Notes: a model not told the origin generated them from the letters alone. 64,000 nucleotides of DNA from Bacteroidaceae bacterium (GCA_017464345.1 JAFUAH010000019.1:45898-109897); one strand, 5' to 3'. Counted from the first letter of the stretch, positions 43,215 to 53,084 are shown. Numbers and translations are program-made.

Positions 43215-43871
43215 ATGAAAAAACTATTTCTATTCATTGCTTTGACCATGATGTATGGCATTGCAGCAGATGCCCAGCAGTATAAAATTGGCGATTATTA
43301 CGAGACATCTGGAATTAAAGGTATTGTAATACAAGTAAATGAAACTGGAGAACATGGGTTAATAATGTCACTTGATAGATTTGACGGAAAATGGACTACA
43401 GACAAGAATTCCAAATTTGAGACTAACGCTTTCTTCGAGGATGATGGACAAAAGAACATGGATGCGATAGGAAAGTACCTTGCCGAGACAGGAGGCTCAT
43501 GGGAATCTTTCCCATATTTCAGTTGGTGCAGGAATAAGGGTGAAGGTTGGTATCCTCCTGCTTTGGACGAAGTAAAAACAATGATTACTGCCATTAACGG
43601 AAGCCTTACAAGTTATGTGAGTGCAAACTATTTTCACTTCGAAAATATCATTGTAAGTAATGGGGGAGAAAGTCTGTTTGGAAAGGTTGAATCTGGTTTC
43701 GGAGATAAAATGCCTCGCCATTTTTACACCTCTACAGAAGGGAGTAAGGGAAAGATGTATATAGCCGGAGTTTTACAAACTTCGCCGTTTGCTGCACCCA
43801 AGGTGTTGATACAAGAGACAAAGAAGTCGTGGAGCAGATATATGGGGGCACGTGCGGTACATAAGTTCTAG
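43215..43871 (+). CDS. secreted DUF1566-like protein, paralog 1
   Basis: A 218-residue exported protein (signal peptide 1-19, ending ADA-QQ). GIKGIVIQVNETGEHGLIMSLDRF, then YFSWCRNKGEGWYPPALDEVKTM and a C-terminal YTSTEGSKGKMY...GARAVHKF follow the pattern of DUF1566/Fib_succ_major-like domains (W-x-P-x-x-E-E and a terminal R-x-V/F). The protein encoded next is the same length and related in sequence. The operon is AT-rich compared with its flanks, suggesting transfer. The function is unknown. Confidence 0.75.
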   Translation: MKKLFLFIALTMMYGIAADAQQYKIGDYYETSGIKGIVIQVNETGEHGLIMSLDRFDGKWTTDKNSKFETNAFFEDDGQKNMDAIGKYLAETGGSWESFPYFSWCRNKGEGWYPPALDEVKTMITAINGSLTSYVSANYFHFENIIVSNGGESLFGKVESGFGDKMPRHFYTSTEGSKGKMYIAGVLQTSPFAAPKVLIQETKKSWSRYMGARAVHKF

Positions 43872-43872
43872 T

Positions 43873-44529
43873 ATGAGATATTCCCTCTTTTATTTACTCT
43901 GCATGTGCTGCCTATGGGCACATGCAGAGGACTTTTTGGTTAAAGCCGGAGATATTATTGAGATTAACGGGGTTAAGGCTATCGTTTTCCAGACAAACGA
44001 CGAAGGGAATCATGGAAAAGCCATGTCGGTAAAGGCATTTAGAGGCATTGATAGTCCGTGGTGTAAAAGCAGTAAATACGCAAAAGATTTGTATGGGACA
44101 TCAAACACCGAGGATGGCAGACAAAATACGGATGCAGTTCTGGAATATGCACGCAGCCGTGGCCTTTTGCCCTGCTTCCCAGTTTTTGAATGGTGTAGCA
44201 AATTAGGCAACGAGTGGTACATACCCTCTTTAAAGGAACTAGAAGGGTTCATAAACTTTTGGTTGGGAAATGAAGAAGTCCTGAATTGGGATGAAGACGA
44301 GGAGATAGAAATGGACAACAACAAACCATTTTTCAAGATTATAAACGAAAAAATGCTGGAGGCGGGCGGGATACCCTTTATCAATGGTGTATATACCTCT
44401 ACCGTCAATGAAGAAGGCAAAGTATATGTGTTTTATTATAACAGAATAAAAAACACATGGGCCCTAAAGCAAAAGTCGCGGAACGGTTTAGGCCGGGAGT
44501 GCGTAGGACGTGCTTTCATTAAGTTTTAA
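43873..44529 (+). CDS. secreted DUF1566-like protein, paralog 2
   Basis: A 218-residue exported protein starting one base after the previous stop (TAGtATG), with signal peptide 1-18 (…LWAHA-ED). It mirrors paralog 1: INGVKAIVFQTNDEGNHGKAMSVKAF, FEWCSKLGNEWYIPSLKELEGF and YTSTVNEEGKVYVF...GRECVGRAFIKF. It adds an acidic insert (NWDEDEEIEMDNN) near residue 140. The tight spacing shows coexpression. Confidence 0.75.
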   Translation: MRYSLFYLLCMCCLWAHAEDFLVKAGDIIEINGVKAIVFQTNDEGNHGKAMSVKAFRGIDSPWCKSSKYAKDLYGTSNTEDGRQNTDAVLEYARSRGLLPCFPVFEWCSKLGNEWYIPSLKELEGFINFWLGNEEVLNWDEDEEIEMDNNKPFFKIINEKMLEAGGIPFINGVYTSTVNEEGKVYVFYYNRIKNTWALKQKSRNGLGRECVGRAFIKF

Positions 44530-44533
44530 TACA

Positions 44534-45766
44534 ATGAAGACAAAGATTTGTATTTTATTCCTTATGGGTGTATTTACCCCCCTTACCAAACAGACCTATG
44601 CACAGGCTACTGAAATGAATCGTTATCATCGAAGTTCACTTTATTCTATCCTTTTACGACATCCCGAACAGAAATTTTCAAACGAAATAGTTACTGCATT
44701 TAATTCGATTCCCATTCCTGAAAAATACAATGAACATAACTTAAAAAACAGGGTTATGACAGCCCCCACACTCCAAAAGATGTCGAAAGAAGAATTAGAG
44801 GGGGCATACAAGGATGCCATTCATGCAATGCTGCAACGCAATAAAATAGGCGGAAGACTTGTAGAGAAGTGGTTCAACCGCAATAAAACGACCGGGGCAT
44901 TTAATATGGAACTCGTTACGGAGCGTGGACAATATAATGCGAGCATCATGGATATAAATACAGCCTTAGCTTCAACAAGGGGGCTTGCACTTATTCAAGA
45001 CGCTGGCGAAGAACTCATATCACATACTTATGTATTAGTAAACGACATTCGATATGCCGATGCCAGTGTACGCCGGAATCTACTAGGCTTTGCATCTTTG
45101 TTGACGATGGCAGTCCCTTTTGTTGGGCCAGCCTCTGTTTTTTTTGGCGTAAGAGCTACTGAACAGGTCGTCGGTTTCAAGGTTTTTGTAACATCCTACC
45201 TCTTCCGATTGGATTGGAACGATGAAGTCGCATCAAACTTCTACAATAGTATGTGGCAAGACGAAAATCATCCAGATGCTGAGAAAAAGGGATTGTTCAA
45301 TCAACAAATGGGGAACTTCAAACTCAAATATATAGGATGCGCAACGATTTACAGCGGTGACCATAGTCTGGCTGGCGTATGGAATGAATCAGACATGTTT
45401 CTAAAGGTATGCACCCGTTCTATAGACAAGGCCATTTTGGAACTCCAAAAGAGTTTTGATGAATTTAAAGTCTACACGCCACTTATTAGTACCGAACCCC
45501 TTAGTGCGCACATTGGGTTAAAGGAAGGTGTGAATAAAAATTCCCTATATGAGGTATTAGAAATCTCTGTAGATGAAGGAGGACGTACCATATATGAAAA
45601 GGTCGGAGAAATCAAACCTCAAGCAGGGCATATTTGGGACAACCGTTTCATGGCCAGCGAGGAAGGTATTAATGAAGCCCTGTACGGGTTCACAACTTTT
45701 GAAAAGATTAGCGGAAAAGACTTCTATCCAGGAATGTTAATACGCGAAATTAGTGTAGACAAATAA
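44534..45766 (+). CDS. 410-residue secreted protein of unknown function
   Basis: It starts 4 bp after the previous stop (MKTKICILFLMGVF), with a signal peptide of about 25 residues. The mature protein is mixed alpha/beta, with a hydrophobic Gly/Ala-rich stretch LLGFASLLTMAVPFVGPASVFFGV (about 197-220) that could enter a membrane, and a C-terminal beta-rich part with VLEISVDEGGRTIYEKVGEI. I do not recognise a family. Its genetic coupling to two DUF1566-like paralogs suggests a joint surface function. Confidence 0.7.
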   Translation: MKTKICILFLMGVFTPLTKQTYAQATEMNRYHRSSLYSILLRHPEQKFSNEIVTAFNSIPIPEKYNEHNLKNRVMTAPTLQKMSKEELEGAYKDAIHAMLQRNKIGGRLVEKWFNRNKTTGAFNMELVTERGQYNASIMDINTALASTRGLALIQDAGEELISHTYVLVNDIRYADASVRRNLLGFASLLTMAVPFVGPASVFFGVRATEQVVGFKVFVTSYLFRLDWNDEVASNFYNSMWQDENHPDAEKKGLFNQQMGNFKLKYIGCATIYSGDHSLAGVWNESDMFLKVCTRSIDKAILELQKSFDEFKVYTPLISTEPLSAHIGLKEGVNKNSLYEVLEISVDEGGRTIYEKVGEIKPQAGHIWDNRFMASEEGINEALYGFTTFEKISGKDFYPGMLIREISVDK

Positions 45767-45887
45767 TTCGTAATTGGTGGTTCCATATAGATTAACACTT
45801 ATGCTTATGTGTCACCCAGCCAAAAGGGCCAGCAACGTTGGAAACGAGGAATAATTGTGCAGGATGGCACAAAAAGTTGTAAAATAT

Positions 45888-45918
45888 TTTGCCGCATCGG
45901 AAAAAAGGCGTATATTTG
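45888..45918 (+). promoter_or_regulatory. promoter of the 45931 gene
   Basis: TTTG (45888-45891), 19-base spacer, TATATTTG (45911-45918), a full consensus 12 bases before the ATG. Confidence 0.65.
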
Positions 45919-45930
45919 TTGCCGTAAACG

Positions 45931-46257
45931 ATGCAAAACACACAGAAAGTGATGATTAAGAGACTGCAAATACTCGTTTTGAGCCTGCTGATAGCAGGTG
46001 CTCCCGTCAGCCTGATGGCCCAGGTGGAGCGTGACGAGATAGAGACAGAATTGTCCGCCGTCAGCCTTTCTGCCAACGGAGCCAAGGTGCACGTCAGCGG
46101 AGCTGAGGGCCAGACTTTGGAGGTCTATAACCTGACAGGCGTAAAAGTGACCACCATCCGCATCGACAGCAACGACAAGGCGCTCACGCTAAACTTGCAG
46201 CGCGGTTGCTATATATTGAAGGTAGGCAAGGTAGTTCGCAAGATTTCCATTCGTTAA
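45931..46257 (+). CDS. short exported protein consisting mainly of a sorting-domain-like region
   Basis: A 108-residue protein (or 101 from the ATG at 45952). After a signal peptide (MIKRLQILVLSLLIAGAPVSLMAQ) comes a single domain with VSLSANGAKVHVSGAEGQTLEVYNLTGVKVTT and GCYILKVGKVVRKISIR. This is the layout of the C-terminal sorting domain of type IX cargo, yet there is no cargo in front of it. It is 13 bp upstream of the L,D-transpeptidase gene on the same strand and may be cotranscribed. Confidence 0.75.
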   Translation: MQNTQKVMIKRLQILVLSLLIAGAPVSLMAQVERDEIETELSAVSLSANGAKVHVSGAEGQTLEVYNLTGVKVTTIRIDSNDKALTLNLQRGCYILKVGKVVRKISIR

Positions 46258-46270
46258 ATATCAGGATGGT

Positions 46271-47818
46271 ATGAGGCATTGTCTCTCATATTCCCTTTTA
46301 TACTTCGTCATAGTAGTGCTCTGCATGTCCTGTGGCGATGATTCTTTTCAGCGCATACATAGTCTGGAGGACGTACAAGAGTGGGTTCGCCCCGAACTCT
46401 CTCTGGAGGAGGAGTCCATGCGCCAAACTATTCGGCACGAAGCTGCGACGCAGCCCATCCACATGTACGCTGACCGCTATGCACGCACTTATTATCAGGC
46501 AGCGACTCCCTTGGTGTGGATTACGCGCATGGGCATCAACCCAGAGGCTGACACGTTGCTGACTTGGGTCGGGCAGGCTGAAACGTTGGGTATGGACGGC
46601 AGTGTATTCCACGCAGACACCATTCGCACACTGCTCATGCAGATACGACAGCAAGACTTCTCCGCCACAAACATCAACAGACTGACAGGCCGACTGGAGT
46701 TCCTGCTCACACGTGCCTTGCTACGCTATGCCTGCGGACAGCGCTATGGATTTGTCCTGCCAAGGCCCCTCCTTAACCATCTGTTACTCGACGAACCGCC
46801 ACGCGAAGGGAAACCTACCGTTTTTCGCCGCATTTACGACCTCCATTCCGACGAACCAACCGATAGTTTTGTCCACCATGCTATCGAAGAAGTACGCCAT
46901 CACAGATTAAGCAGTTTCCTGCAAGAGATACAGCCCACTGATACGCTCTACCGCTTGATGCAGGCTGAATACCTGCGGGCGCAGACTGCCGGCGACACGG
47001 CACGCGCCAGACTAGCACGTATCAATCTGGAACGGGCCCGATGGCGATACCCCCATCCGACAGGCGGGAAATACGTCTTTGTGAATCTTGCCGAACAGGC
47101 CTTAATGGCTGTGGATACCGAGCGTGACACAATGCTCACCATGCGCATCTGCTGTGGCAACGCCAGTCACAAGACGCCCTTGTTGCACAGCGAAATACGC
47201 TGGGGTGAACTAAACCCCTATTGGGTGATACCACAAAGCATCGTCAGCAAGGAAATCATGCCACGTCACGTGGGCGACAGTGCCTACTATGCCCGCAACA
47301 ACTACCATGCCGTGGACAAGATGACCCGGGAAATAATAGATCCATCGCAACTCTCTGCGGCCCAGCTACGCAGCGGACAATACACCCTGCGCCAAGAAAA
47401 GGGAGCCGGCAATTCACTGGGACGTATTATCTTCCGCTTCCCCAACAGTTTTTCCGTCTACCTCCACGACACCAACAATCGTAGTGCATTTCAGTATGCC
47501 AACCGTGCCATCAGTCACGGCTGCGTGCGTGTGGAACGCCCACTCGACCTGGCTCTGTTCCTACTCGAAAGCCCCACGGATTTTTTCGTAGACCGCATCC
47601 GCATGGCCATTGATTTGCCACCATTATCCCCTACCGGCATTCGCTATCAGGCAACTCACCCCGACGCCAAGCCACTGAGCCGTTTCGATTTTCCGACACC
47701 CATCCCCGTATGGCTCGACTATTGGACCCTCTACCCCACCCCTGAGGGCACACTCGCCAGCCATAGCGACAAGTACGGTTACGACCAGGCCATCGAAAAA
47801 GTTTTGAATACATATTAA
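46271..47818 (+). CDS. L,D-transpeptidase lipoprotein (YcbB/LdtD type)
   Basis: A 515-residue protein with a lipoprotein signal peptide (lipobox near LCMSC). A scaffold-like N-terminal half contains a peptidoglycan-binding-like helical region, and the YkuD catalytic domain has HDTNNRSAFQYANRAISHGCVRVERP with C418 as nucleophile. Such enzymes make 3-3 cross-links in peptidoglycan or attach proteins to it. It is followed after 32 bp by an ECF sigma factor gene. Confidence 0.88.
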   Translation: MRHCLSYSLLYFVIVVLCMSCGDDSFQRIHSLEDVQEWVRPELSLEEESMRQTIRHEAATQPIHMYADRYARTYYQAATPLVWITRMGINPEADTLLTWVGQAETLGMDGSVFHADTIRTLLMQIRQQDFSATNINRLTGRLEFLLTRALLRYACGQRYGFVLPRPLLNHLLLDEPPREGKPTVFRRIYDLHSDEPTDSFVHHAIEEVRHHRLSSFLQEIQPTDTLYRLMQAEYLRAQTAGDTARARLARINLERARWRYPHPTGGKYVFVNLAEQALMAVDTERDTMLTMRICCGNASHKTPLLHSEIRWGELNPYWVIPQSIVSKEIMPRHVGDSAYYARNNYHAVDKMTREIIDPSQLSAAQLRSGQYTLRQEKGAGNSLGRIIFRFPNSFSVYLHDTNNRSAFQYANRAISHGCVRVERPLDLALFLLESPTDFFVDRIRMAIDLPPLSPTGIRYQATHPDAKPLSRFDFPTPIPVWLDYWTLYPTPEGTLASHSDKYGYDQAIEKVLNTY

Positions 47819-47850
47819 ACCTTTTCGTATTTTGTCTGTCATAACAAAAA

Positions 47851-48399
47851 ATGAAGGTAATCGACGAGCAACACATCACCGAATTACTGAAGGACGAAGC
47901 TACGCGCTCACAGGCCTTTTCTGCCCTTGTACAAGCCTACGAGGAAACGCTGTATTGGCAAATACGCCGCATGGTTCTCAACCACGATGATGCCGACGAT
48001 ATTCTGCAAAACACATTCCTCAAAGCCTGGACTGGCATCGCCACTTTCCGAGGCGATAGCAAACTCAGCACTTGGCTCTACCGCATTGCCTCCAATGAGA
48101 CACTCAACTTCATTGAACGAAAGCGACACACCCACCTCAGCCTAGACAACGAGGAATCAAGCGTCATCAATACATTGCAGAGCGATCCCTACTTTGACGG
48201 CGACGAGACACAGTTGCAATTGCAAGAGGCTATCAGCCAATTGCCAGCTAAGCAAAAGCAAGTGTTCCTGATGAAATACTACGACGAGATGAAATATGAG
48301 GAGATGAGTAAAATACTGGGCACTAGCACCGGGGCGCTGAAAGCCTCCTACCACCACGCCGTAAAAAAAATATGTGACTTTTTTGAGCACCTGAATTAA
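47851..48399 (+). CDS. ECF-type RNA polymerase sigma factor
   Basis: A 182-residue sigma-70 family factor. Region 2 (about 25-95) contains MVLNHDDADDILQNTFLKAW and FRGDSKLSTWLYRIASNETLNFI; region 4 (about 120-175) has LPAKQKQVFLMKYYDEMKYEEMSKILGTSTGALKASYHHAVKKI. It is followed by a small single-helix membrane protein, a likely anti-sigma factor, and a CpxP-like protein, which suggests control of an envelope stress response. Confidence 0.92.
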   Translation: MKVIDEQHITELLKDEATRSQAFSALVQAYEETLYWQIRRMVLNHDDADDILQNTFLKAWTGIATFRGDSKLSTWLYRIASNETLNFIERKRHTHLSLDNEESSVINTLQSDPYFDGDETQLQLQEAISQLPAKQKQVFLMKYYDEMKYEEMSKILGTSTGALKASYHHAVKKICDFFEHLN

Positions 48400-48446
48400 A
48401 CCATCCCCCCGACACTATATCTAACAAGACAAAGAGCATAGAAGAG

Positions 48447-48791
48447 ATGACAACAAAAGAAGAAAGATTCCTGCATGAGCTTGAAGGACAGACCAATCCC
48501 TTCCGCGTTCCCGAAAATTATTTCGAGAGCTTCGAGGCACGACTGGCCGAACGAATGCCCCAGACAGAGCCTAAGCGGATAGTCCGCTTTATGCCACACC
48601 TGTTGCGTTACGCTGCAGCTATGCTTGTAATGGTTGGAGTCAGTTCTGCATTATATTGGTATCACTATGAACCAAAGGACATCGGGCTTGCAGAGGAAAC
48701 GTCGCAGGAGGAATACTACAATGAAGAACTGGACTACATCATGGTCGATAATATGGAAATTGCAGAATATTTAACCGAAGCTGATTATTAA
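48447..48791 (+). CDS. single-pass membrane protein, candidate anti-sigma factor
   Basis: A 114-residue protein. The cytoplasmic N-terminus TTKEERFLHELEGQTNPFRVPENYFESFEARLAERMP precedes a single helix (about 51-68, LLRYAAAMLVMVGVSSALYW) and an acidic external tail. Short proteins of this form directly downstream of ECF factors in Bacteroidota carry the NPFxVPxxYF motif and are probably anti-sigma factors; that role is inferred from position. Confidence 0.75.
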   Translation: MTTKEERFLHELEGQTNPFRVPENYFESFEARLAERMPQTEPKRIVRFMPHLLRYAAAMLVMVGVSSALYWYHYEPKDIGLAEETSQEEYYNEELDYIMVDNMEIAEYLTEADY

Positions 48792-48796
48792 GAGGT

Positions 48797-49276
48797 ATGA
48801 AAAAAGCATTGACATTCATCATCGCCACACTGTTGTGGGCCATGCCCACTATGGCGCAGGAGAACAAGCGTCCGCGCTTCAACCTAGAGGAGTTTAAATC
48901 TCAATTGGAAGCCTACATCACACAAAAAGCCGAACTGACACAAACAGAAGCCGAAAAAGCCTTCCCCCTGTTCATGGAAATGAAGGCCAAGCAGTTCGAA
49001 CTGATGAAGAAGATTCAGAAACTACGGCATCGAGAAAAGGAGCAGTTGGAAAGCGAAAGCGATTATCAGGATGCCCTAACCAAAATAGGTGAACTGAACA
49101 TCGAAAATGCTAAAATCGAGGCCAATTACTACAAGAAGATAAGCAAAGCCATTTCTGCCAAAAAGGCGTACCGCATTAAGAAAGCCGACGATGCATTCCA
49201 CCGTGAAGCACTACAGCGCTTCAACAATGGCCCTAAGGATTACGAAAAGGACAAACACCCCAAAAGAAAGCTATAG
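48797..49276 (+). CDS. CpxP/Spy-like periplasmic protein
   Basis: A 159-residue exported protein (signal peptide 1-20, ending MAQ). The mature part is almost wholly helical and charged: FNLEEFKSQLEAYITQKAELTQTEAEKAFPLFMEMKAKQFELMKKIQ, with a probable coiled coil, then LNIENAKIEANYYKKISKAI. It resembles the LTxxE-containing heavy-metal sensor/CpxP-like proteins of Bacteroidota. It is 5 bp after the membrane protein gene and ends the operon. Confidence 0.75.
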   Translation: MKKALTFIIATLLWAMPTMAQENKRPRFNLEEFKSQLEAYITQKAELTQTEAEKAFPLFMEMKAKQFELMKKIQKLRHREKEQLESESDYQDALTKIGELNIENAKIEANYYKKISKAISAKKAYRIKKADDAFHREALQRFNNGPKDYEKDKHPKRKL

Positions 49277-49284
49277 CTTAGGCA

Positions 49285-49380
49285 CAAAAAAAGGAACCTC
49301 CCCGCCCACCAAAGTTAAATTATATATGTTGCTTTGTTGTATTTCCTGACTTTGGTGTGGTTACGGGAGGTTCCCTTTTT
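49285..49380. terminator. nested long hairpin between converging genes
   Basis: The outer helix GGAACCTCCC (49293-49302) with GGGAGGTTCC (49365-49374) encloses an inner helix CACCAAAGT (49307-49315) with ACTTTGGTG (49349-49357) and a 33-nt loop. A runs before and T runs after make it a bidirectional terminator for the sigma operon and mazG. Confidence 0.75.
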
Positions 49381-49402
49381 ATATATTCATAGGCGGAGGG
49401 AT

Positions 49403-50185
49403 TCACGCCTTGCACTTCGCCTCATCCCATAGAGCATCCATTTCTGCCAGAGTCATTTCCTTCAGGCTTCGTCCCTGTTCCTTGGCTTTAGCTTCCACAT
49501 AGTTGAAACGGTGGATGAATTTCTGGTTAGTCTTTTCTAGTGCATTGTCGGGATTGATGTGATAGAGGCGTGCCATGTTTATCAGGCTGAACAAGTAATC
49601 ACCAAATTCCTCTTCACTATGCTGTTTGTCGCCCTTCTCTATCTCGACACGCAATTCATTCAGCTCCTCTTGCACCTTGTCCCAGACATCTTCCCGTTTT
49701 TCCCAGTCGAAGCCCACATTGCAGGCCTTCTCCTGTATGCGCTCGGCTTTGATAACCGAAGGCAGCGCTGCTGGCACACCAGATAATACAGTTTTGTTAC
49801 CCCCTTTCTCTTTCTGTTTTATCAATTCCCACGATTTCAGTACATCGCCTGCCGTCTCAGCCACAGCATCACCATAGACATGAGGGTGACGAAAGATGAG
49901 TTTATCACACAGCTTGTGGCAGACATCTGCAATGTCGAACTGCTGCTTTTCATCACCAATCTTGGCATAGAACACCACATGCAACAACACGTCGCCCAGT
50001 TCCTTACAGATGTTCTGTACGTCATCCTTTATCAAGGCATCGCACAGTTCATAGGTTTCCTCTATCGTGTTCGGTCGCAGGCTCTCATTGGTCTGTTTCC
50101 TGTCCCACGGGCACTTCTCTCTCAAGTCGTCCATCACATCGAGCACCCGCCCGAATGCGGCCATCTTTTCTTCTCTTGTATGCAT
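49403..50185 (-). CDS. mazG: nucleoside triphosphate pyrophosphohydrolase MazG
   Basis: A 260-residue house-cleaning enzyme with two MazG domains. The first has LREKCPWDRKQTNESLRPNTIEETYELCDAL and the metal site ELGDVLLHVVFYA; the second has QEELNELRVEIE and EEEFGDYLFSLINMARL. It hydrolyses NTPs and dNTPs to monophosphates. A TATCTTTG box ends 8 bases before the ATG, so the leader is very short. It is divergent from valS. Confidence 0.93.
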   Translation of the reverse strand: MHTREEKMAAFGRVLDVMDDLREKCPWDRKQTNESLRPNTIEETYELCDALIKDDVQNICKELGDVLLHVVFYAKIGDEKQQFDIADVCHKLCDKLIFRHPHVYGDAVAETAGDVLKSWELIKQKEKGGNKTVLSGVPAALPSVIKAERIQEKACNVGFDWEKREDVWDKVQEELNELRVEIEKGDKQHSEEEFGDYLFSLINMARLYHINPDNALEKTNQKFIHRFNYVEAKAKEQGRSLKEMTLAEMDALWDEAKCKA

Positions 50186-50193
50186 AACAAGTA

Positions 50194-50201
50194 CAAAGAT
50201 A
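50194..50201 (-). promoter_or_regulatory. -7 promoter box of mazG
   Basis: The minus strand reads TATCTTTG, ending 8 bases before the ATG at 50185. A second, plus-strand TATCTTTG about 30 bases before the valS ATG drives the divergent gene. Confidence 0.55.
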
Positions 50202-50294
50202 CAACATCTTTGTCGAAAAGTGAAAAGTGGAAAGTGAAAAGTGAAAAATTATTTGTATCTTTGTACGCAATTTATAGAGACAATACATTATAAC

Positions 50295-53018
50295 ATGGAA
50301 TTAGCAACCAAATACAGTCCCACCGAAGTGGAGAGTAAGTGGTACCAGTACTGGCTGGATCACAAATTATTTAGCAGTAAGCCTGACAATCGCGAACCTT
50401 ATACTATCGTTATCCCCCCTCCCAACGTGACGGGTGTACTACACATGGGCCACATGCTCAACAACACCATTCAGGACATTTTGGTGCGCAAGGCACGCCT
50501 GGACGGCAAGAATGCTTGCTGGGTACCTGGTACGGACCATGCTTCCATTGCCACAGAAGCGAAGGTGGTAAACCGGTTGGCCGAGCAGGGCATCAAGAAG
50601 CGCGACTTGACACGTGAAGAATTTCTGAAGTACGCATGGGCATGGACTGAGGAACACGGAGGAATCATCCTGAAGCAACTGCGCCGGCTCGGTGCATCTT
50701 GCGACTGGGACCGCACGGCTTTCACAATGGACGATGCGCGTAGCGAGAGTGTATTGAAAGTGTTTGTAGACTTGTACAATAAGGGACTTATCTACCGAGG
50801 CCTGCGTATGGTAAACTGGGATCCCAAAGCACAGACCGTACTCTCGACAGAGGAAGTTATCTATCGCGACGAGAAGAGCCATCTCTTCCATCTTAAATAC
50901 TATGTAGCCGACACTGACACCAATCCCGTAAAACCTACAGGCGAAGAAGGTGAAGTGCTGCATCAGGACACACAAGGACGTTACTACGCAGTAGTAGCCA
51001 CCACCCGCCCCGAGACCATCATGGGCGATACAGCCATGTGTATCAACCCGAAAGACCCCAAGAATCAGTGGCTGCGTGGGCACAAAGTCATCGTGCCGCT
51101 GGTGGGCCGTGTGATTCCCGTCATCGAAGATCGCTATGTAGACATTGAGTTCGGTACAGGCTGTCTGAAAGTGACACCAGCCCACGATGTAAACGACTAT
51201 GCGCTCGGCAAGACACACAACCTGGAGACCATTGACATTTTCAACCCCGACGGTTCCATTTCAGAAGAGAGTCCCCTATACGTAGGTATGGATCGCATGG
51301 ATGTGCGCCGCCAGATTGTCATTGACCTGAAGAAGGCTGGACTAGTGGAGAAGATTGAGGACTACGAAAACAAGGTTGGTTACTCGGAACGCAATCAGGA
51401 CACGGCCGTAGAGCCACGTCTGTGTAAGCAATGGTTCCTCAACATGAAGCATTTTGCTGAAATCGCACTACCGCCCGTACTGGAGGGAAAGATAAAGTTC
51501 TACCCCACCAAATACGTTACTACATACCGCAATTGGTTGGAGAACATCCAGGACTGGTGTATCTCCCGCCAGCTTTGGTGGGGGCACCGCATCCCGGCCT
51601 GGTTCCTGCCGACGGCTGAGGATGAAGAAGAGAAGTACGTTGTAGCGCTCACTCCCGAAGAAGCATTGGAGAAGGCCCGACAGATAAATGGCTACGAAGG
51701 TATCACACTCAACGAGTTGCAACGCGATGAAGATGCCCTCGATACTTGGTTCTCTTCGTGGCTATGGCCCATTTCTCTATTCAACGGTATCAATAATCCG
51801 GACAATGAAGAGATTCGGTACTACTATCCCACCAGCGTACTGGTGACGGGGCCGGATATCATCTTCTTCTGGGTGGCACGCATGATTATGGCAGGCGAGG
51901 AATACCTGCAGGATGTGCCCTTCCGGAATGTATATTTCACTGGTATCGTACGTGACGAATTAGGTCGAAAAATGTCTAAGAGTCTGGGCAACAGCCCTGA
52001 TCCCATCGCCCTAATTGAGGAATACGGAGCCGACGGCGTACGCATGGGCATGCTCCTGGCTGCTCCCGCCGGCAATGACATTCTGTTCTCGGAAAGCCTT
52101 TGTAAACAGGGACGTAACTTCTGCAACAAAATATGGAATTCCTTCCGACTAATTAAAGGCTGGGAGGCTAGCGACACCCTAGAGCAGCCCCAAGAGAACA
52201 AAGAGGCTATTGCATGGATGGAAGCAATTATCCGTACTACGGCTGAGGAAATCAATACTCTGTATGAAAAGTATCGTCTGAACGAGGCTCTGATGGCCAT
52301 GTTCAAACTATTTACAGACGAATTTTCTGGGTGGTATTTGGAAATGATTAAGCCCGCTTATCAGGCACCTATTGATAGTGCAACGCTGAAAGCTACCCTT
52401 GAAATCTTCGAGCAGCTCATGAAGATAGTACATCCCTTCATGCCCTTCATTACAGAAGAACTGTATCAGAACATCCGGGTACGCAAGGACGGTGAGAGCA
52501 TCATGATGGACACACTACGGGTGGCTGCACCCAGCAAAGTCGATGCCAAACTTATCGCTAATTTTGAACAGGCCAAACAGATTATCTCCGGTATCCGAGC
52601 CATCCGTCAGAGCAAAAACATCTCACCTCGTGAAGCTCTCACACTGGAGGTCGTGGAAAGTGAAGAAGCAAACACACAGAATGGAGACATCAATACCCTT
52701 GTCAAGAAGTTAGCCGGCCTCTCTGAGATTGTCACAGTAGAGAAAAAAGGTGATGGTTCTCAAAGTTTCCTCGTAGGTACGCAGGAATATGCCGTTCCCC
52801 TAGGCGACCTCATCGACACTGAGGCAGAAACCCAGAAAGCTGAAGCCGAAATCAAACGTCTGCAAAACTTCATGGCCGGCATTGAGAAAAAGCTACAAAA
52901 CGAACGCTTTGTGCAGAACGCACCGGCACAGGTGGTAGAACTAGAGCGCAAGAAACTCAGCGATGCTCAAAGCAAAATTACTGCTCTGCAAGAAATTCTG
53001 AAGAAGAAGGTGGAATAA
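50295..53018 (+). CDS. valS: valyl-tRNA synthetase
   Basis: A 907-residue class I synthetase. The HIGH motif is in [16 protein letters not shown] and the KMSKS motif in [12 protein letters not shown]; the editing domain lies between ([17 protein letters not shown]). The anticodon-binding domain and a C-terminal coiled coil ([23 protein letters not shown]) complete the usual layout. The ATG at 50295 ([20 protein letters not shown]) is chosen over an upstream in-frame start that would lie within the promoter. Confidence 0.97.
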   Translation: MELATKYSPTEVESKWYQYWLDHKLFSSKPDNREPYTIVIPPPNVTGVLHMGHMLNNTIQDILVRKARLDGKNACWVPGTDHASIATEAKVVNRLAEQGIKKRDLTREEFLKYAWAWTEEHGGIILKQLRRLGASCDWDRTAFTMDDARSESVLKVFVDLYNKGLIYRGLRMVNWDPKAQTVLSTEEVIYRDEKSHLFHLKYYVADTDTNPVKPTGEEGEVLHQDTQGRYYAVVATTRPETIMGDTAMCINPKDPKNQWLRGHKVIVPLVGRVIPVIEDRYVDIEFGTGCLKVTPAHDVNDYALGKTHNLETIDIFNPDGSISEESPLYVGMDRMDVRRQIVIDLKKAGLVEKIEDYENKVGYSERNQDTAVEPRLCKQWFLNMKHFAEIALPPVLEGKIKFYPTKYVTTYRNWLENIQDWCISRQLWWGHRIPAWFLPTAEDEEEKYVVALTPEEALEKARQINGYEGITLNELQRDEDALDTWFSSWLWPISLFNGINNPDNEEIRYYYPTSVLVTGPDIIFFWVARMIMAGEEYLQDVPFRNVYFTGIVRDELGRKMSKSLGNSPDPIALIEEYGADGVRMGMLLAAPAGNDILFSESLCKQGRNFCNKIWNSFRLIKGWEASDTLEQPQENKEAIAWMEAIIRTTAEEINTLYEKYRLNEALMAMFKLFTDEFSGWYLEMIKPAYQAPIDSATLKATLEIFEQLMKIVHPFMPFITEELYQNIRVRKDGESIMMDTLRVAAPSKVDAKLIANFEQAKQIISGIRAIRQSKNISPREALTLEVVESEEANTQNGDINTLVKKLAGLSEIVTVEKKGDGSQSFLVGTQEYAVPLGDLIDTEAETQKAEAEIKRLQNFMAGIEKKLQNERFVQNAPAQVVELERKKLSDAQSKITALQEILKKKVE

Positions 53019-53040
53019 AACGTTTTATTGACAATTTAAA

Positions 53041-53084
53041 AAGGAAGTCCCCAATGTCGCAATTGCAATATTGGGGACTTCCTT
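53041..53084. terminator. bidirectional terminator between valS and the helicase gene
   Basis: A 15-bp inverted repeat, AAGGAAGTCCCCAAT (53041-53055) with its complement at 53070-53084. The loop contains the palindrome GCAATTGC. Confidence 0.8.
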
